DNA from: Pseudomonadota bacterium
GTDB lineage: Bacteria > Pseudomonadota > Alphaproteobacteria > Rhizobiales > Phreatobacteraceae
Assembly: GCA_020161695.1 (NCBI GenBank)
Contig: JAIUOO010000019.1
Location: 1 to 64,000 of the forward strand
Direction: 5' to 3'
DNA: 64,000 bases
Made by a program: the position numbers and the translations under genes. Positions 43,501-52,062 of the stretch are shown one piece after another; position 1 is the first letter of the stretch; each line of letters opens with the position of its first letter. The notes under the pieces are model-generated. The model worked only from the letters and a program-made list of their open reading frames with translations. It did no database searches and was not told the DNA's origin.

Positions 43501-43557
43501 GTATGTGAAACTGCACACATACGCCGCGTATGTCAATTCACATACACTTCGTATGTG
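43501..43557. promoter_or_regulatory. Cluster of five alternating heptamer half-sites
   Basis: GTATGTG/CACATAC half-sites occur at 43501-43507, 43516-43522, 43528-43534 (GTATGTC), 43539-43545 and 43551-43557, alternating in orientation. They form three overlapping palindromes in the gap shared by the divergent RidA and TetR genes, an evident operator array for the TetR regulator. Confidence 0.7.
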
Positions 43558-43571
43558 AACGAGGAACTTGA

Positions 43572-44168
43572 ATGACCGCCAGGCGCCGCGCCGAGACGAT
43601 GGAGGAGAACCGTGCGAAGCTGATCAAGGCAGCGCGCCGGGCCTTCGCCGAGAAGGGCTACGATGCCGCCTCGATGGACGCGCTCACCGCCGAAGCCGGA
43701 CTGACGCGCGGCGCGCTCTATCACAACTTCGGCGACAAGCGCGGGCTGCTGGCCGCGGTCGTCCATGAGATCGACGCTGAAATGGCATCGCGGGCGCAGC
43801 AGATCGGCGCGCGGTCGCAGGATGATTGGGAAGGGCTGCTGGCCGAAGGCACGGCCTATATCGAAATGGCGCTGGAACCCGAAGTGCAGCGCATCGTCCT
43901 GTTCGACGGCCCCGCGGTCCTCGGCGATCCCTCGCAATGGCCGAGCCAGAACAGTTGCTTCGAAGCGACCAGGCAGACGGTCGAGCGGCTGATCGCGAAG
44001 GGAACCCTGAAGCCCGTGGATGCCGAGGCCATGGCGCGGCTTCTGGCCGGCGCAGCGCTCAACGCCGCGCTCTGGATCGCAGCCAGCGACGACCCGAAAG
44101 CTGCCTTGCCAAAGATGATCAAGGCCTTCCGCACGCTGGCCGCGGGCCTGCTGGCAAAGCCCGGCTGA
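43572..44168 (+). CDS. TetR/AcrR family regulator
   Basis: A 198-residue TetR: an N-terminal HTH (about 14-62) with KLIKAARRAFAEKGYDAASMDALTAEAGLTRGALYHNF (read in two pieces) and a ligand-binding helical bundle. The operator cluster just upstream suggests strong autoregulation, and the divergent RidA gene is a likely target. Ligand unknown. Confidence 0.93.
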   Translation: MTARRRAETMEENRAKLIKAARRAFAEKGYDAASMDALTAEAGLTRGALYHNFGDKRGLLAAVVHEIDAEMASRAQQIGARSQDDWEGLLAEGTAYIEMALEPEVQRIVLFDGPAVLGDPSQWPSQNSCFEATRQTVERLIAKGTLKPVDAEAMARLLAGAALNAALWIAASDDPKAALPKMIKAFRTLAAGLLAKPG

Positions 44169-44277
44169 AGGCGCTCTGCGCTCTCGGCCTCGGCCATCCC
44201 GCCGCCTTGCGCGGGGCGGAGCGGGTCATGATACCTTGGCCGCCACCACCAGAACCCGCCGCTCCGGCCTCAGAAGC

Positions 44278-44751
44278 ATGCCCGACACAGCCATTCCCCA
44301 CCCTGCCTTCGAGGACTTCGTTCCCGGCGAGATCACCACCTACGGCCGATACGAGGTCACGAAGGAGGAGATCATCGCCTTCGCGACGGAGTTCGACCCA
44401 CAGCCCTTCCATCTCGACGAAGAGGCCGGCCGGGCTTCGTGGCTCGGCGGGCTCGCCGCCTCCGGCTGGCACACCAGCGCCATCCTGATGCGGCTCAACT
44501 GCGACGGGTTCATGGTCGGCTCGACGTCGATGGGAAGCTCCGGCCTCGAGGAGGTGCAGTGGCTGAAGCCGGTCCATCCCGGGGACGTGCTCACCGTGCG
44601 CCGCGAAATCCTCGAGACGCGATCCTCCGCCTCCCGGCCCGAAATGGGCATCGTCCGCTGCCGCTTCGAACTGGTGAACCAGAAGGGCGAGGCGGTTCTG
44701 GTGCAGACCAACCCGATCTTCTTCGGTCGCCGCAGCGCGGAGGTCGCGTGA
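44278..44751 (+). CDS. MaoC-like (R)-hydratase, first of a pair
   Basis: A 157-residue hotdog hydratase: FVPGEITTYGRYEVTKEEII, then the hydratase motif FDPQPFHLDEEAGRASWLGGLAASGWHT with Asp and His of the usual D-x-x-P-x-H. Length is as for single MaoC dehydratases. It overlaps the next MaoC gene by 1 nt (TGATG), so they are co-translated and probably form a heterodimer. Start 44278 is the first ATG of the conserved region. Confidence 0.9.
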   Translation: MPDTAIPHPAFEDFVPGEITTYGRYEVTKEEIIAFATEFDPQPFHLDEEAGRASWLGGLAASGWHTSAILMRLNCDGFMVGSTSMGSSGLEEVQWLKPVHPGDVLTVRREILETRSSASRPEMGIVRCRFELVNQKGEAVLVQTNPIFFGRRSAEVA

Positions 44752-45227
44752 TGTACGAGGACATCGTCATCGGCCAGCGGGACGAGCTCGGCGCGCATAC
44801 GTTCACCGCCGAAGCCATCATCGCCTTCGCGGCGAAATACGATCCGCAGCCCTTCCACATTTCCGAGGAAGCCGGCCGCAACAGCCATTTCGGCGCACTG
44901 GTCGCTGCCGGCTGGCACACCGGCGGCATGTGGATGCGCATGCGGGTCGAGCATGCCCGGCGCGTTGCCGCGGCGCGCGCGGCGAAGGGCCTGCCGGTGC
45001 AGCAGGGCGGCCCCTCCGGCGGCTTCAAGAACATGCGCTGGCCGAAGCCCGTCAAGGCAGGCGATACCGTGACTTATTTCTCGGAATGCACCAGCAAGCG
45101 CCCGCTGGCCTCGCGGCCCGGCTGGGGCATCGTCTTCTCGCTCAATACCGGCGTGAACCAGCACGGCGAGCTGGTCATGTCCTTCGACGGGTCCGGCTTC
45201 ATGCCGATGGCCGGCGCCTCGACATAG
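44751..45227 (+). CDS. MaoC-like (R)-hydratase, second of a pair
   Basis: A 158-residue hydratase with GQRDELGAHTFTAEAIIAFAAKYDPQPFHISEEAGR, in pieces, and the same D-x-x-P-x-H motif, so both members keep the catalytic Asp-His pair. It starts within the stop codon of the first member. A Trp-Pro-x-P block (WPKPVKAGDTVTYFSEC) is shared by both. The pair may act on acyl-CoA substrates of different length or as one heteromeric enzyme. Confidence 0.9.
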   Translation: MYEDIVIGQRDELGAHTFTAEAIIAFAAKYDPQPFHISEEAGRNSHFGALVAAGWHTGGMWMRMRVEHARRVAAARAAKGLPVQQGGPSGGFKNMRWPKPVKAGDTVTYFSECTSKRPLASRPGWGIVFSLNTGVNQHGELVMSFDGSGFMPMAGAST

Positions 45228-45376
45228 TCCGACAGACGCGGACGCTCGATCGCGCCCGCTACCCGGTTTCGCAGAGCCTCCCACAGGTCGGAGAGAGCGA
45301 TGGCACGCTCGCGTGCTGCCATGGCCCGCGCCTCGGCATAGCTGCGGATCGGACGGTGGGTAGCAGAAACAGACAT
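45074..45376 (-). CDS. Small protein, uncertain
   Basis: An open frame of 100 codons divergent from the LysR gene (110 bp between starts). The N-terminal 50 residues are helical and basic (SYAEARAMAARERAIALSDLWEALRNRVAG) and look like a small coding sequence, but the remainder runs antisense to the second MaoC gene for about 154 nt. Probably a real short gene whose stop lies further in than expected, or a chance frame. Low confidence. Confidence 0.35.
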   Translation of the reverse strand: MSVSATHRPIRSYAEARAMAARERAIALSDLWEALRNRVAGAIERPRLSDYVEAPAIGMKPDPSKDMTSSPCWFTPVLSEKTMPQPGREASGRLLVHSEK

Positions 45377-45485
45377 GGCGGCCTTCCGGGTCGGTGTGGG
45401 GAAGATTGCACCGGAGCACGCTAGTCCATTCCCTCACATCAATAATCATGGCACAATTCATCAATCTCGTGCCCATGGATCATCA

Positions 45486-46388
45486 ATGGATCGCGCCGCC
45501 GAAATGGAGATTCTGGTCGCGGCCATCGACCGGGGCGGCTTCACCGCCGCGGCAGACCATCTTGGCCTGACGCCCTCGGCGGTCTCGAAAGTCATTTCAC
45601 GGCTGGAAGCGCGGCTCGGCGTCAGGCTCGTCGAGCGCACCACGCGACGCATCGCGCTGACGGCGGAGGGCCGGACCTTCTACGCTGCGGCGCGCGGCAT
45701 CATCGGCGCGATCGACGAGGCGGAGGCGAGCGTGATGGAGGCGCGGGGCCGACCCCAGGGCGTGCTGCGCGTGAACTGCGGCACGGCCTTCGCGATGATC
45801 CAGCTCGCGCCTGTCCTGTCCGACTTCATGACCGCTCATCCCGGCGTCAGCCTCGAACTCGGCATCGAGGATCGCATCGCCGACATCGTCGGCGAGGACA
45901 TCGACGTCGGCATCCGCACCGGGCCGGTCGGCGACGACCGGCTGGTCGCGCGCCGCTTCGCGGACGTGCGCCGGGTCATCGTGGCCTCCCCGGCCTATCT
46001 CCAGCGCATGGGCCGGCCGACGCAGCCGGACGACCTCGCCCGCCACGTCTGCATCCCCATCGCGACGACGCCCGACATGGCGCTGTGGCCCTTCGTCTCG
46101 GCAGCCGGCCCGCGCTTCGTCGAGGTGCGCGGACCGGTCCGCGTCGGCACCGCCGAGGGCGCCCATGCGCTGGCGCTGGGCGGCGTCGGCATCGCCCGGC
46201 TCGGCGATCTCGTGGTCGCCCGGTCCATCCGCGAGGGGGCTCTGGTGCCGCTGCTGGAAGACAGTCACATTGCCGAGCCGGTTCCGATGCACCTGGTCTT
46301 CCCCGCCGGCCGGCAGCGGCTGCCGAAGGTGCGAGTCTTTCTCGACTTCGTCATGGATCGTTTCAGCCGCAGCCCCTGGCGGGTCTGA
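45486..46388 (+). CDS. LysR family transcriptional regulator
   Basis: A 300-residue LysR: HTH at 1-60 (MEILVAAIDRGGFTAAADHLG then LTPSAVSKVISRLEARLG) and an effector-binding domain from about 90. Start 45486 is the conserved beginning; an upstream open frame is unconvincing. It lies divergent from a small open frame and downstream of the MaoC pair on the same strand. Effector unknown. Confidence 0.93.
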   Translation: MDRAAEMEILVAAIDRGGFTAAADHLGLTPSAVSKVISRLEARLGVRLVERTTRRIALTAEGRTFYAAARGIIGAIDEAEASVMEARGRPQGVLRVNCGTAFAMIQLAPVLSDFMTAHPGVSLELGIEDRIADIVGEDIDVGIRTGPVGDDRLVARRFADVRRVIVASPAYLQRMGRPTQPDDLARHVCIPIATTPDMALWPFVSAAGPRFVEVRGPVRVGTAEGAHALALGGVGIARLGDLVVARSIREGALVPLLEDSHIAEPVPMHLVFPAGRQRLPKVRVFLDFVMDRFSRSPWRV

Positions 46389-46483
46389 TCGCGAAAGACG
46401 GAGGTATCGCGTCCAGCACGCTGCTGAAACGTGGCGGTTCCACAAGGCTCCCAACAACAAACCACCACATCGGGAGACTGAAC

Positions 46484-46903
46484 GTGAGCCTTGCCCTGTC
46501 GCTGCTGATCGCCGGCCAGATCGCCACCGCCGGCCTCGCGCCGCCGAGCCACGTCGTCGAGCCCGTCCAGTACACCACCAATCGCTACGGCAACCTGCAG
46601 GGCGAAGGTCGCGACTTCGGCCGCGGCTACGACGTCCAGCGCTCGCGCCGCAGCCGCACCACCACCTACCAGGGAACAGGCCGCAATTTCGGCGGCGGCT
46701 ATGAGGTGCGCGGCAACCGCGTCACCGGCACCGGCTCGCGCTTCGGCAGCGGCTATGATGTCTCGCGCGGCCGCATCACCGGCACAGGCTCCAATTTCGG
46801 CGCTGGCTGGGAGCGCAACCGCAACGGCCAGTGGGTCGGCACCGGCCGCAATTTCGGCCGCACCTGCTCCGGCTCCTCCAATCCGGCCGTTGCCTGCCGC
46901 TGA
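46484..46903 (+). CDS. Secreted repeat protein (GTGxxFGxGY units)
   Basis: A 139-residue protein starting with GTG (46484) after CGGGAG. A signal peptide (LALSLLIAGQIATAGLA) is followed by five units of about 20 residues of the form G-[TE]-G-x-x-F-G-x-G-[YW]: GEGRDFGRGYDV, GTGRNFGGGYEV, GTGSRFGSGYDV, GTGSNFGAGWER, GTGRNFGRT. The tail has two cysteines (TCSGSSNPAVACR). Aromatic-Gly repeats of this type suggest a surface or adhesive beta structure; function unknown. Confidence 0.72.
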   Translation: MSLALSLLIAGQIATAGLAPPSHVVEPVQYTTNRYGNLQGEGRDFGRGYDVQRSRRSRTTTYQGTGRNFGGGYEVRGNRVTGTGSRFGSGYDVSRGRITGTGSNFGAGWERNRNGQWVGTGRNFGRTCSGSSNPAVACR

Positions 46904-47160
46904 GGGCGGCGCAACGTCCTCACCGAAAGTGGCGTCGCTTCGTCCAGGCGCGCCGAAGGGGCACCCCACCGTCTCCGCCCCTCTCGCAAAAGCCGTCGCC
47001 GCGACCAGCGCCGACGGCTCTTCGCCGTTCAGGGCGCCAACCTTACCGCGAATTCACTAGGGCCCGGCCCTGACCTCTCCTACCTCTAGACTCGGGCGCG
47101 ACAACGACCCGGCAGAGCGGCGCGACAAGAACCGCGGCCGGCAGCAGCAGGAGACCCGCC

Positions 47161-47403
47161 ATGACCATGCCTTCAAGCGCGATGCCCGCAGGCCCGATGC
47201 CGCAGCAGGCCGCCTATCCGGCGGCGGCGACACCGGTCACCGTCACGGCCATCGACATGCCCTTCTTCCGGCTCGTCGGCTTCTTCTTCAAGGCCGCGCT
47301 CGCCGCCATTCCCGCCATGATCGCCGTTGCGCTCGTGGTGAAGATCCTCGCCGGTTTCGTGTTCTGGACCGTTGGCGGCTGGCGCTACGGGATGTGGATG
47401 TAG
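47161..47403 (+). CDS. Small single-span membrane protein
   Basis: An 80-residue protein: an N-terminal Pro/Ala-rich part and one long hydrophobic segment, FFFKAALAAIPAMIAVALVV, ending GGWRYGMWM. Start 47161 follows GGAGACC. No family recognised. Confidence 0.65.
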   Translation: MTMPSSAMPAGPMPQQAAYPAAATPVTVTAIDMPFFRLVGFFFKAALAAIPAMIAVALVVKILAGFVFWTVGGWRYGMWM

Positions 47404-47453
47404 CCGCAAGCAGCGCCTCCGCATCCGGCCACGGACCGCATCCCGCGGGCGCC

Positions 47454-48329
47454 TCAGCGGCCGAGAACCCGCCCCGCCACGGCGTCGAGCTTGGCCACCA
47501 GCGCCGGATCGCGCGCCTCCCTTGCGGTGATGATCGCGTGTTCCAGTGCCCGGTCCGAATGGATCGGGCACGGCTCGTGATCCCCCGGAAGATCGCGGGC
47601 AAGGCGCGCCACCAGCCGGCGCGCCTTGTCGGCATTGGCGCCGAGATGATGGACCACCTGCGCCACGTCCACGGGCCCGACCTCCTCGTGCCAGGCGTCG
47701 TAGTCGGTGACCATGCCGACAAAGGCGTAGGATATCTCGGCCTCGCGAGCGAGCTTGGCCTCGGGCATCGAGGTCATGCCGATCAGGTCCCAGCCCTGCG
47801 CCTTGTGGAACAGGCTCTCGGCCAGCGTCGAGAAGGCCGGCCCCTCCATGCACACCGCCGTTCCGCCAATCTGGTGCTGAATGCCCTCCGCCTCGGCGGC
47901 CGCGGCGAGCCGCTTCTGCAGCAGCGGCGCGACCGGGTGGGAGAAGGCGACATGCGCGACGCAACCCCGGCCGAAGAAGCTGGACGCCCTGAGATAGGTC
48001 TTGTCGATGAACTGGTCGGCCAGCACGAAATGGCCCGGCGGCAGCTCGCCCCTGAACGAACCGACCGCCGAGAGCGAGACGAGGTCGGTGACGCCCGCCC
48101 GCTTCAGCGCATCGATGTTGGCGCGATAGTTGATCTCGGACGGGGAAAGCGCATGGCCGCGCCCGTGGCGCGGCAGGAAGACGATCTCCGTCGAGCCGAT
48201 CCGCCCCCTTCTCAGCCGGTCGGAAGGCTCTCCCCAGGGCGACGATACGGCCACCTCCTCCAGCCCTTCGAGGCCCGGCAGGTCATAGATGCCCGATCCG
48301 CCCATCACGCCGAGAACGGCCTTGGTCAT
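47454..48329 (-). CDS. mtnP: S-methyl-5'-thioadenosine phosphorylase
   Basis: A 291-residue MTAP of the purine phosphorylase PNP family. VMGGSGIYDLPGLEG, the phosphate loop LPRHGRGHALSPSEINYRANI (in pieces), and GPAFSTLAESLFHKAQG are characteristic. It splits methylthioadenosine to adenine and MTR-1-phosphate in the methionine salvage pathway. Start 48329 fits. It is separated from petC by a gap with the pet terminator. Confidence 0.93.
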   Translation of the reverse strand: MTKAVLGVMGGSGIYDLPGLEGLEEVAVSSPWGEPSDRLRRGRIGSTEIVFLPRHGRGHALSPSEINYRANIDALKRAGVTDLVSLSAVGSFRGELPPGHFVLADQFIDKTYLRASSFFGRGCVAHVAFSHPVAPLLQKRLAAAAEAEGIQHQIGGTAVCMEGPAFSTLAESLFHKAQGWDLIGMTSMPEAKLAREAEISYAFVGMVTDYDAWHEEVGPVDVAQVVHHLGANADKARRLVARLARDLPGDHEPCPIHSDRALEHAIITAREARDPALVAKLDAVAGRVLGR

Positions 48330-48403
48330 GTCTGCTCCGGAGATTCACGCGCCGCGTGCGAGGATCGGCAAAGCGGCGAGCGGTGGCAAGCACCCGCGAC
48401 AAA

Positions 48404-48428
48404 CGAAAAGGGCCGCTCACGCGGCCCT
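48404..48428 (-). terminator. Terminator after petC
   Basis: On the minus strand AGGGCCGC-GTGA-GCGGCCCT (48409-48428) is followed by TTTT minus the last, and ends the petABC transcript, 30 nt after the petC stop codon. Confidence 0.85.
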
Positions 48429-48457
48429 CGTCATGTGCTGTCCGGTCGTCGCGCCGA

Positions 48458-49291
48458 TCAGGCGTGAACGTCCTTCCAGACCTTCTTCTTGGTGAAGTAG
48501 GTCAGGCCGGCGAAGACCAGCAGGAACAGCAGAACCTGGAAGCCGATGCGCTTGCGCTGTTCCATGTGAGGCTCGGCGGCCCACATCAGGAAGGCGGTCA
48601 CGTCGGCCGCATACTGCTGCACCGTTTGCGGAGTGCCGTCGGAATAGGTCACCTGGTCGGGCTGCAGCATGTTGGGCATGCCGACGAAATTGCCGGGGAA
48701 GTACTTGTTGTAGTGCGTGCCCGGCGGCGTCTCGTGACCCTGCTCGTAGCCGGTCAGGAAGGCCTTCACGTAGTCGGCGCCATGCTCCTGGTAGAGCGTG
48801 AACATGTCGATGATGAACCAGGGGAAGCCGCGCTCGTAGGAGCGGGCCTTCGGCATCAGCGTCAGGTCCGGCGGAGCCTTGCCGCCATTCGCCGCCTCGG
48901 CCGCCTTGATGTTGGCGAACGGGCCGGGAATGCGGTCGGAGGCGCGCGGCGCGCGCTCGGCCGGCTGGCCGTCATCGCCGATCTCGCGAACCTTGTGCTG
49001 CCAGTCGGCGGCGATCTGCGCGACCTGCGCGGCCGGAATCTCCGGGCCGCCCGGCTGCGACAGGTTGCGGAACGACAGGAGACTCACCGAATGGCAGGAG
49101 GCGCAGACCTCCTTGTAGACTTGGAAGCCGCGCTGCAGCTGCGCCCGGTCGTACATGCCGAACATGCCGGCGAACGACCAGCCGTAGCGCGGCGGGTTGA
49201 GCTGCTCGGCGGCCTTCGCCGCCGGCATGGCCGCGCTGAGGCCGATGAGGCCTGCGGCGGCGAGAACGAGAGAGAAACGCTTCATCGTCAT
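48458..49291 (-). CDS. petC: Cytochrome c1
   Basis: A 277-residue cytochrome c1. A signal peptide (about 1-27), the haem motif CASCH (in CASCHSVSLL) with axial Met later in GMPNM, and one C-terminal transmembrane helix (GFQVLLFLLVFAGLTYF) followed by KKKVWKD. It is the third gene of the bc1 operon petABC, 21 nt after petB. It passes electrons from the Rieske protein to cytochrome c. Confidence 0.96.
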   Translation of the reverse strand: MTMKRFSLVLAAAGLIGLSAAMPAAKAAEQLNPPRYGWSFAGMFGMYDRAQLQRGFQVYKEVCASCHSVSLLSFRNLSQPGGPEIPAAQVAQIAADWQHKVREIGDDGQPAERAPRASDRIPGPFANIKAAEAANGGKAPPDLTLMPKARSYERGFPWFIIDMFTLYQEHGADYVKAFLTGYEQGHETPPGTHYNKYFPGNFVGMPNMLQPDQVTYSDGTPQTVQQYAADVTAFLMWAAEPHMEQRKRIGFQVLLFLLVFAGLTYFTKKKVWKDVHA

Positions 49292-49312
49292 GGATCCTGT
49301 TCTCTCTTGCCC

Positions 49313-50632
49313 TCAGCCCTTGGTCTGCGGCGCGGCATTGGCGCCGGCGGTGACCGGGGCGCCGCCCTTCTTCCGCTCCTGCTCCAGCACGGCGTCGGCG
49401 ATCGAGGCCGGCAGCGCCTTCGGCGTCTCGAACAGGCCGAGCAGCGGCAGGACGAGGAGGAAATAGGCGAAGTAGAGGCCGGTGAAGATCAGCGACAGCA
49501 CCGTGTAGGGATATTCGGCGGGCTTCGAGCCGAGCCAGCCGAGCATCACGCAGACCACCACGAAGGCCCAGAAGAACTGCTTGTGCAGCGGGCGATAGGC
49601 GGTCGACTTCACCTTCGACGTATCCAGCCAGGGCAGGAAGGCCAGCACGGCGATCGCCGCGAACATGGCCAGCACGCCGCCGAGCTTCGAGGGGATCACG
49701 AAGACGATCAGGTTGATGTCGAAGGTGATGGCGCGAAGGATCGCGTAGAACGGCAGGAAGTACCACTCCGGCACGATATGCGCCGGCGTCACCAGCGGGT
49801 CGCCAGGGACGTAGTTCACGGCATGACCGAGATAGTTCGGCTGGAAGAAGGCGAACCACGCGAAGAGGATGAAGAAGCAGATGATGCCGAAGGCGTCCTT
49901 GATGGTCGCATAGGGCGTGAAGGGCACGGTGTCCTTCTTGATGTCCTTCACCTCGACGCCGGTCGGGTTGTTCTGTCCCGTGACGTGCAGCGCCCAGACG
50001 TGCAGGGCGACGACGCCCGCGATCATGAACGGCAGCAGGTAGTGCAGCGAGAAGAAGCGGTTCAGCGTCGGATTGTCGACGGAATAGCCGCCCCACAGGA
50101 ACTCGACGATGGTCGGGCCGACGACCGGAATGGCCGAGAACAGGTTGGTGATGACCACCGCGCCCCACAGGGACATCTGGCCCCAGGGCAGGACGTAGCC
50201 CATGAACGCCGTTGCCATCATCAGCAGGTAGATGATGACGCCGAGGATCCAGAGGATCTCGCGGGGCGCCTTGTAGGAGCCGTAATACAGGCCGCGCAGC
50301 ATGTGCACATAGACCGCCACGAAGAACATCGAGGCGCCGTTGGCGTGCAGGTAGCGGATCATCCAGCCGTAGTTGACGTCGCGCATGATCTTCTCGATCG
50401 AGTTGAACGCGAGGTCGACATGGGCGGTGTAGTGCATCGCCAGCACGACGCCGGTGATGATCTGGGCGACCAGCATCACCGAGAGGATGCCGCCGAAGGT
50501 CCAGAAATAGTTCAGGTTCTTCGGGACGGGATAGGCGATGAACGAATCATAGACGAGACGCGGCAGCGGCAGCCGGGCATCGAACCATTTGCCGATGCCG
50601 GTCTTCGGGACGTAGTGGGAATGACCCTGCAT
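49313..50632 (-). CDS. petB: Cytochrome b of the bc1 complex
   Basis: A 439-residue cytochrome b with eight transmembrane helices and the four haem-ligand His residues spaced as expected, including VLAMHYTAHVDLAFNSIEKIM and PFYAILRAIT near the Qo site (PEWY in VPEWYFLPF). It oxidises ubiquinol. Long compared with the 380-residue mitochondrial form because of a C-terminal tail. 27 nt after petA. Confidence 0.97.
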   Translation of the reverse strand: MQGHSHYVPKTGIGKWFDARLPLPRLVYDSFIAYPVPKNLNYFWTFGGILSVMLVAQIITGVVLAMHYTAHVDLAFNSIEKIMRDVNYGWMIRYLHANGASMFFVAVYVHMLRGLYYGSYKAPREILWILGVIIYLLMMATAFMGYVLPWGQMSLWGAVVITNLFSAIPVVGPTIVEFLWGGYSVDNPTLNRFFSLHYLLPFMIAGVVALHVWALHVTGQNNPTGVEVKDIKKDTVPFTPYATIKDAFGIICFFILFAWFAFFQPNYLGHAVNYVPGDPLVTPAHIVPEWYFLPFYAILRAITFDINLIVFVIPSKLGGVLAMFAAIAVLAFLPWLDTSKVKSTAYRPLHKQFFWAFVVVCVMLGWLGSKPAEYPYTVLSLIFTGLYFAYFLLVLPLLGLFETPKALPASIADAVLEQERKKGGAPVTAGANAAPQTKG

Positions 50633-50659
50633 GGTCGTGACCTTCTAGCTGCGCTGGCG

Positions 50660-51202
50660 TCAGGCGGCGGCCGCGCCGGTGATCCGGATGCGCGTCTCGC
50701 TGACGAACGTGTACTGGGGAACCGGAAGGTTCTTGGGCGCAGGGCCCTTGCGGATGCGGCCGGACGTATCGAAATGCGAACCGTGGCAGGGGCAGAACCA
50801 GCCGCCATAGTCACCCTGGTTGCCCAGCGGCACGCAGCCGAGATGGGTGCAGTTGGCGGCGGTGATCAGCCACTTGGCGTGGCCTTCCTTGACGCGATGG
50901 GCATCGGTCTCGGGATCGCGCAGCGTCGAGATGTCGACATCCTGCGCGGCCTTGATCTCGGCCTCGGTGCGGTTGCGGACGAAATAGGGCTTGCCGCGCC
51001 ACAGGATCTTGATCTGCGCGCCGGCTGCGATGGAGGACAGGTCGAGCTCGACCGGCGCACCGGCCGCAACCGTCGCGGCGTCGGGCGCGAGTTGGCTGAT
51101 GAAGGGCCAGACCACGGCCGCACCACCCACTGCCGCCGCCGCCCCGGTCGCCAGGAACAGGAAGTCGCGGCGATCGCCCTCGGCATGTTGAACGCTTGCC
51201 AC
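50660..51202 (-). CDS. petA: Rieske iron-sulfur subunit of the bc1 complex
   Basis: A 180-residue Rieske protein. Start is GTG at 51202. The N-terminal membrane anchor has the Tat-like RRDFLFLATGAAAAVGGAAVV, and the cluster motifs are CTHLGC and CPCHGSHFD. First gene of petABC. The cluster takes electrons from ubiquinol at the Qo site. Confidence 0.97.
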   Translation of the reverse strand: MASVQHAEGDRRDFLFLATGAAAAVGGAAVVWPFISQLAPDAATVAAGAPVELDLSSIAAGAQIKILWRGKPYFVRNRTEAEIKAAQDVDISTLRDPETDAHRVKEGHAKWLITAANCTHLGCVPLGNQGDYGGWFCPCHGSHFDTSGRIRKGPAPKNLPVPQYTFVSETRIRITGAAAA

Positions 51203-51416
51203 TCTCGTCGTCCTTTCGCTCGTCGGCCGGTTTCAGGCCCCGGATAGCGCCGCCAGCTCGGTCCGGCCCGCAAGGAGCCTGCCGTGGACCGCAGCCTGTG
51301 CCCGGCAGCCTTCAAGGGGCGCCGCCGCACCGGCCGGCCCATCGTCTGGGCATGGGAATCCACGCCGGGAAACCACCGTCGGCTGGCGCTTATTCGCACC
51401 GTTATAAGGTGATGTC

Positions 51417-51448
51417 CAGTGCATGGCGCGGAACCCCGCGCTGCACTG
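51417..51448. other. Strong stem-loop in the petA/trmL gap
   Basis: CAGTGCA-tg-GCGCGG-AACC-CCGCGC-TGCACTG, a 13-bp stem with a two-base bulge and an AACC loop. It lies 92 nt before trmL and 215 nt before petA, both divergent from here. Could be leader structure or a protein-binding site; no T-run follows. The remaining part of this 337-bp gap (51203-51539) shows no gene and no promoter I can assign. Confidence 0.5.
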
Positions 51449-51539
51449 CATCGCACCTTCGTCGGATGGGCGCGGCGGGCACCTGCCCTGCCACGTCCGG
51501 CTTGACCGGACAGGCGCCGCGGCGCGAGTTCTTGGCGCC

Positions 51540-52007
51540 ATGATCCGCCTTGCGCTCTACCAGCCCGACATCGCCCAGAACACCGGCACCATCCTGCGGC
51601 TCGCCGCCTGCCTCGGGCTTGCCGTCGACATCGTCGAGCCCACCGGTTTTCCCGTCTCCGACAAGTCGTTCCGGCGCTCGGGCATGGACTATCTCGACCA
51701 CGTGTCCTGGACGCGCCACGACGACTTCGCCGCCTTCCAGCGCTGGCGCGCGGGCGAAGGTCGCCGCCTCGTCCTGATGACCACCCGCGCCGCCCTGCCC
51801 TACGCGGATTTCGCCTTCCGGCCCGGCGATGTCGTCATGGCGGGGCGCGAATCGGCCGGGGTGCCCGAGGATGTCCACGCGGCGGCCGATGCGCGCATCC
51901 TCATCCCGATGCGGCCGGCCATGCGCTCGCTCAACGTCGCGGTATCGGTCGCCATGGTCGCCGGCGAGGCGCTGCGCCAGCTCGGTGCGTTTCCGGACGG
52001 CGGCTGA
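51540..52007 (+). CDS. trmL: tRNA (cytidine/uridine-34-2'-O)-methyltransferase
   Basis: A 155-residue SPOUT methyltransferase of the TrmL type: LYQPDIAQNTGTILRLAACLG, FGPDD-equivalent region VVMAGRESAGVPEDVH, and IPMRPAMRSLNVAVSVAM at the knot. It methylates the wobble base of leucine tRNAs as a homodimer. Start 51540 is the conserved Met. Confidence 0.94.
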   Translation: MIRLALYQPDIAQNTGTILRLAACLGLAVDIVEPTGFPVSDKSFRRSGMDYLDHVSWTRHDDFAAFQRWRAGEGRRLVLMTTRAALPYADFAFRPGDVVMAGRESAGVPEDVHAAADARILIPMRPAMRSLNVAVSVAMVAGEALRQLGAFPDGG

Positions 52008-52062
52008 AGGCGAGATGGCCGCCCGAAGGCGGCCCGCTCGTCCCATCCGACATCCAGCAGAA

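Noticed and set aside
48356..51247. Very long open frame on the + strand through petABC
   Set aside because: It is antisense to three certain genes (cytochrome c1, cytochrome b, Rieske). Long shadow frames are normal in DNA of such high GC; the translation is repetitive in Arg/His/Asp with no domain.
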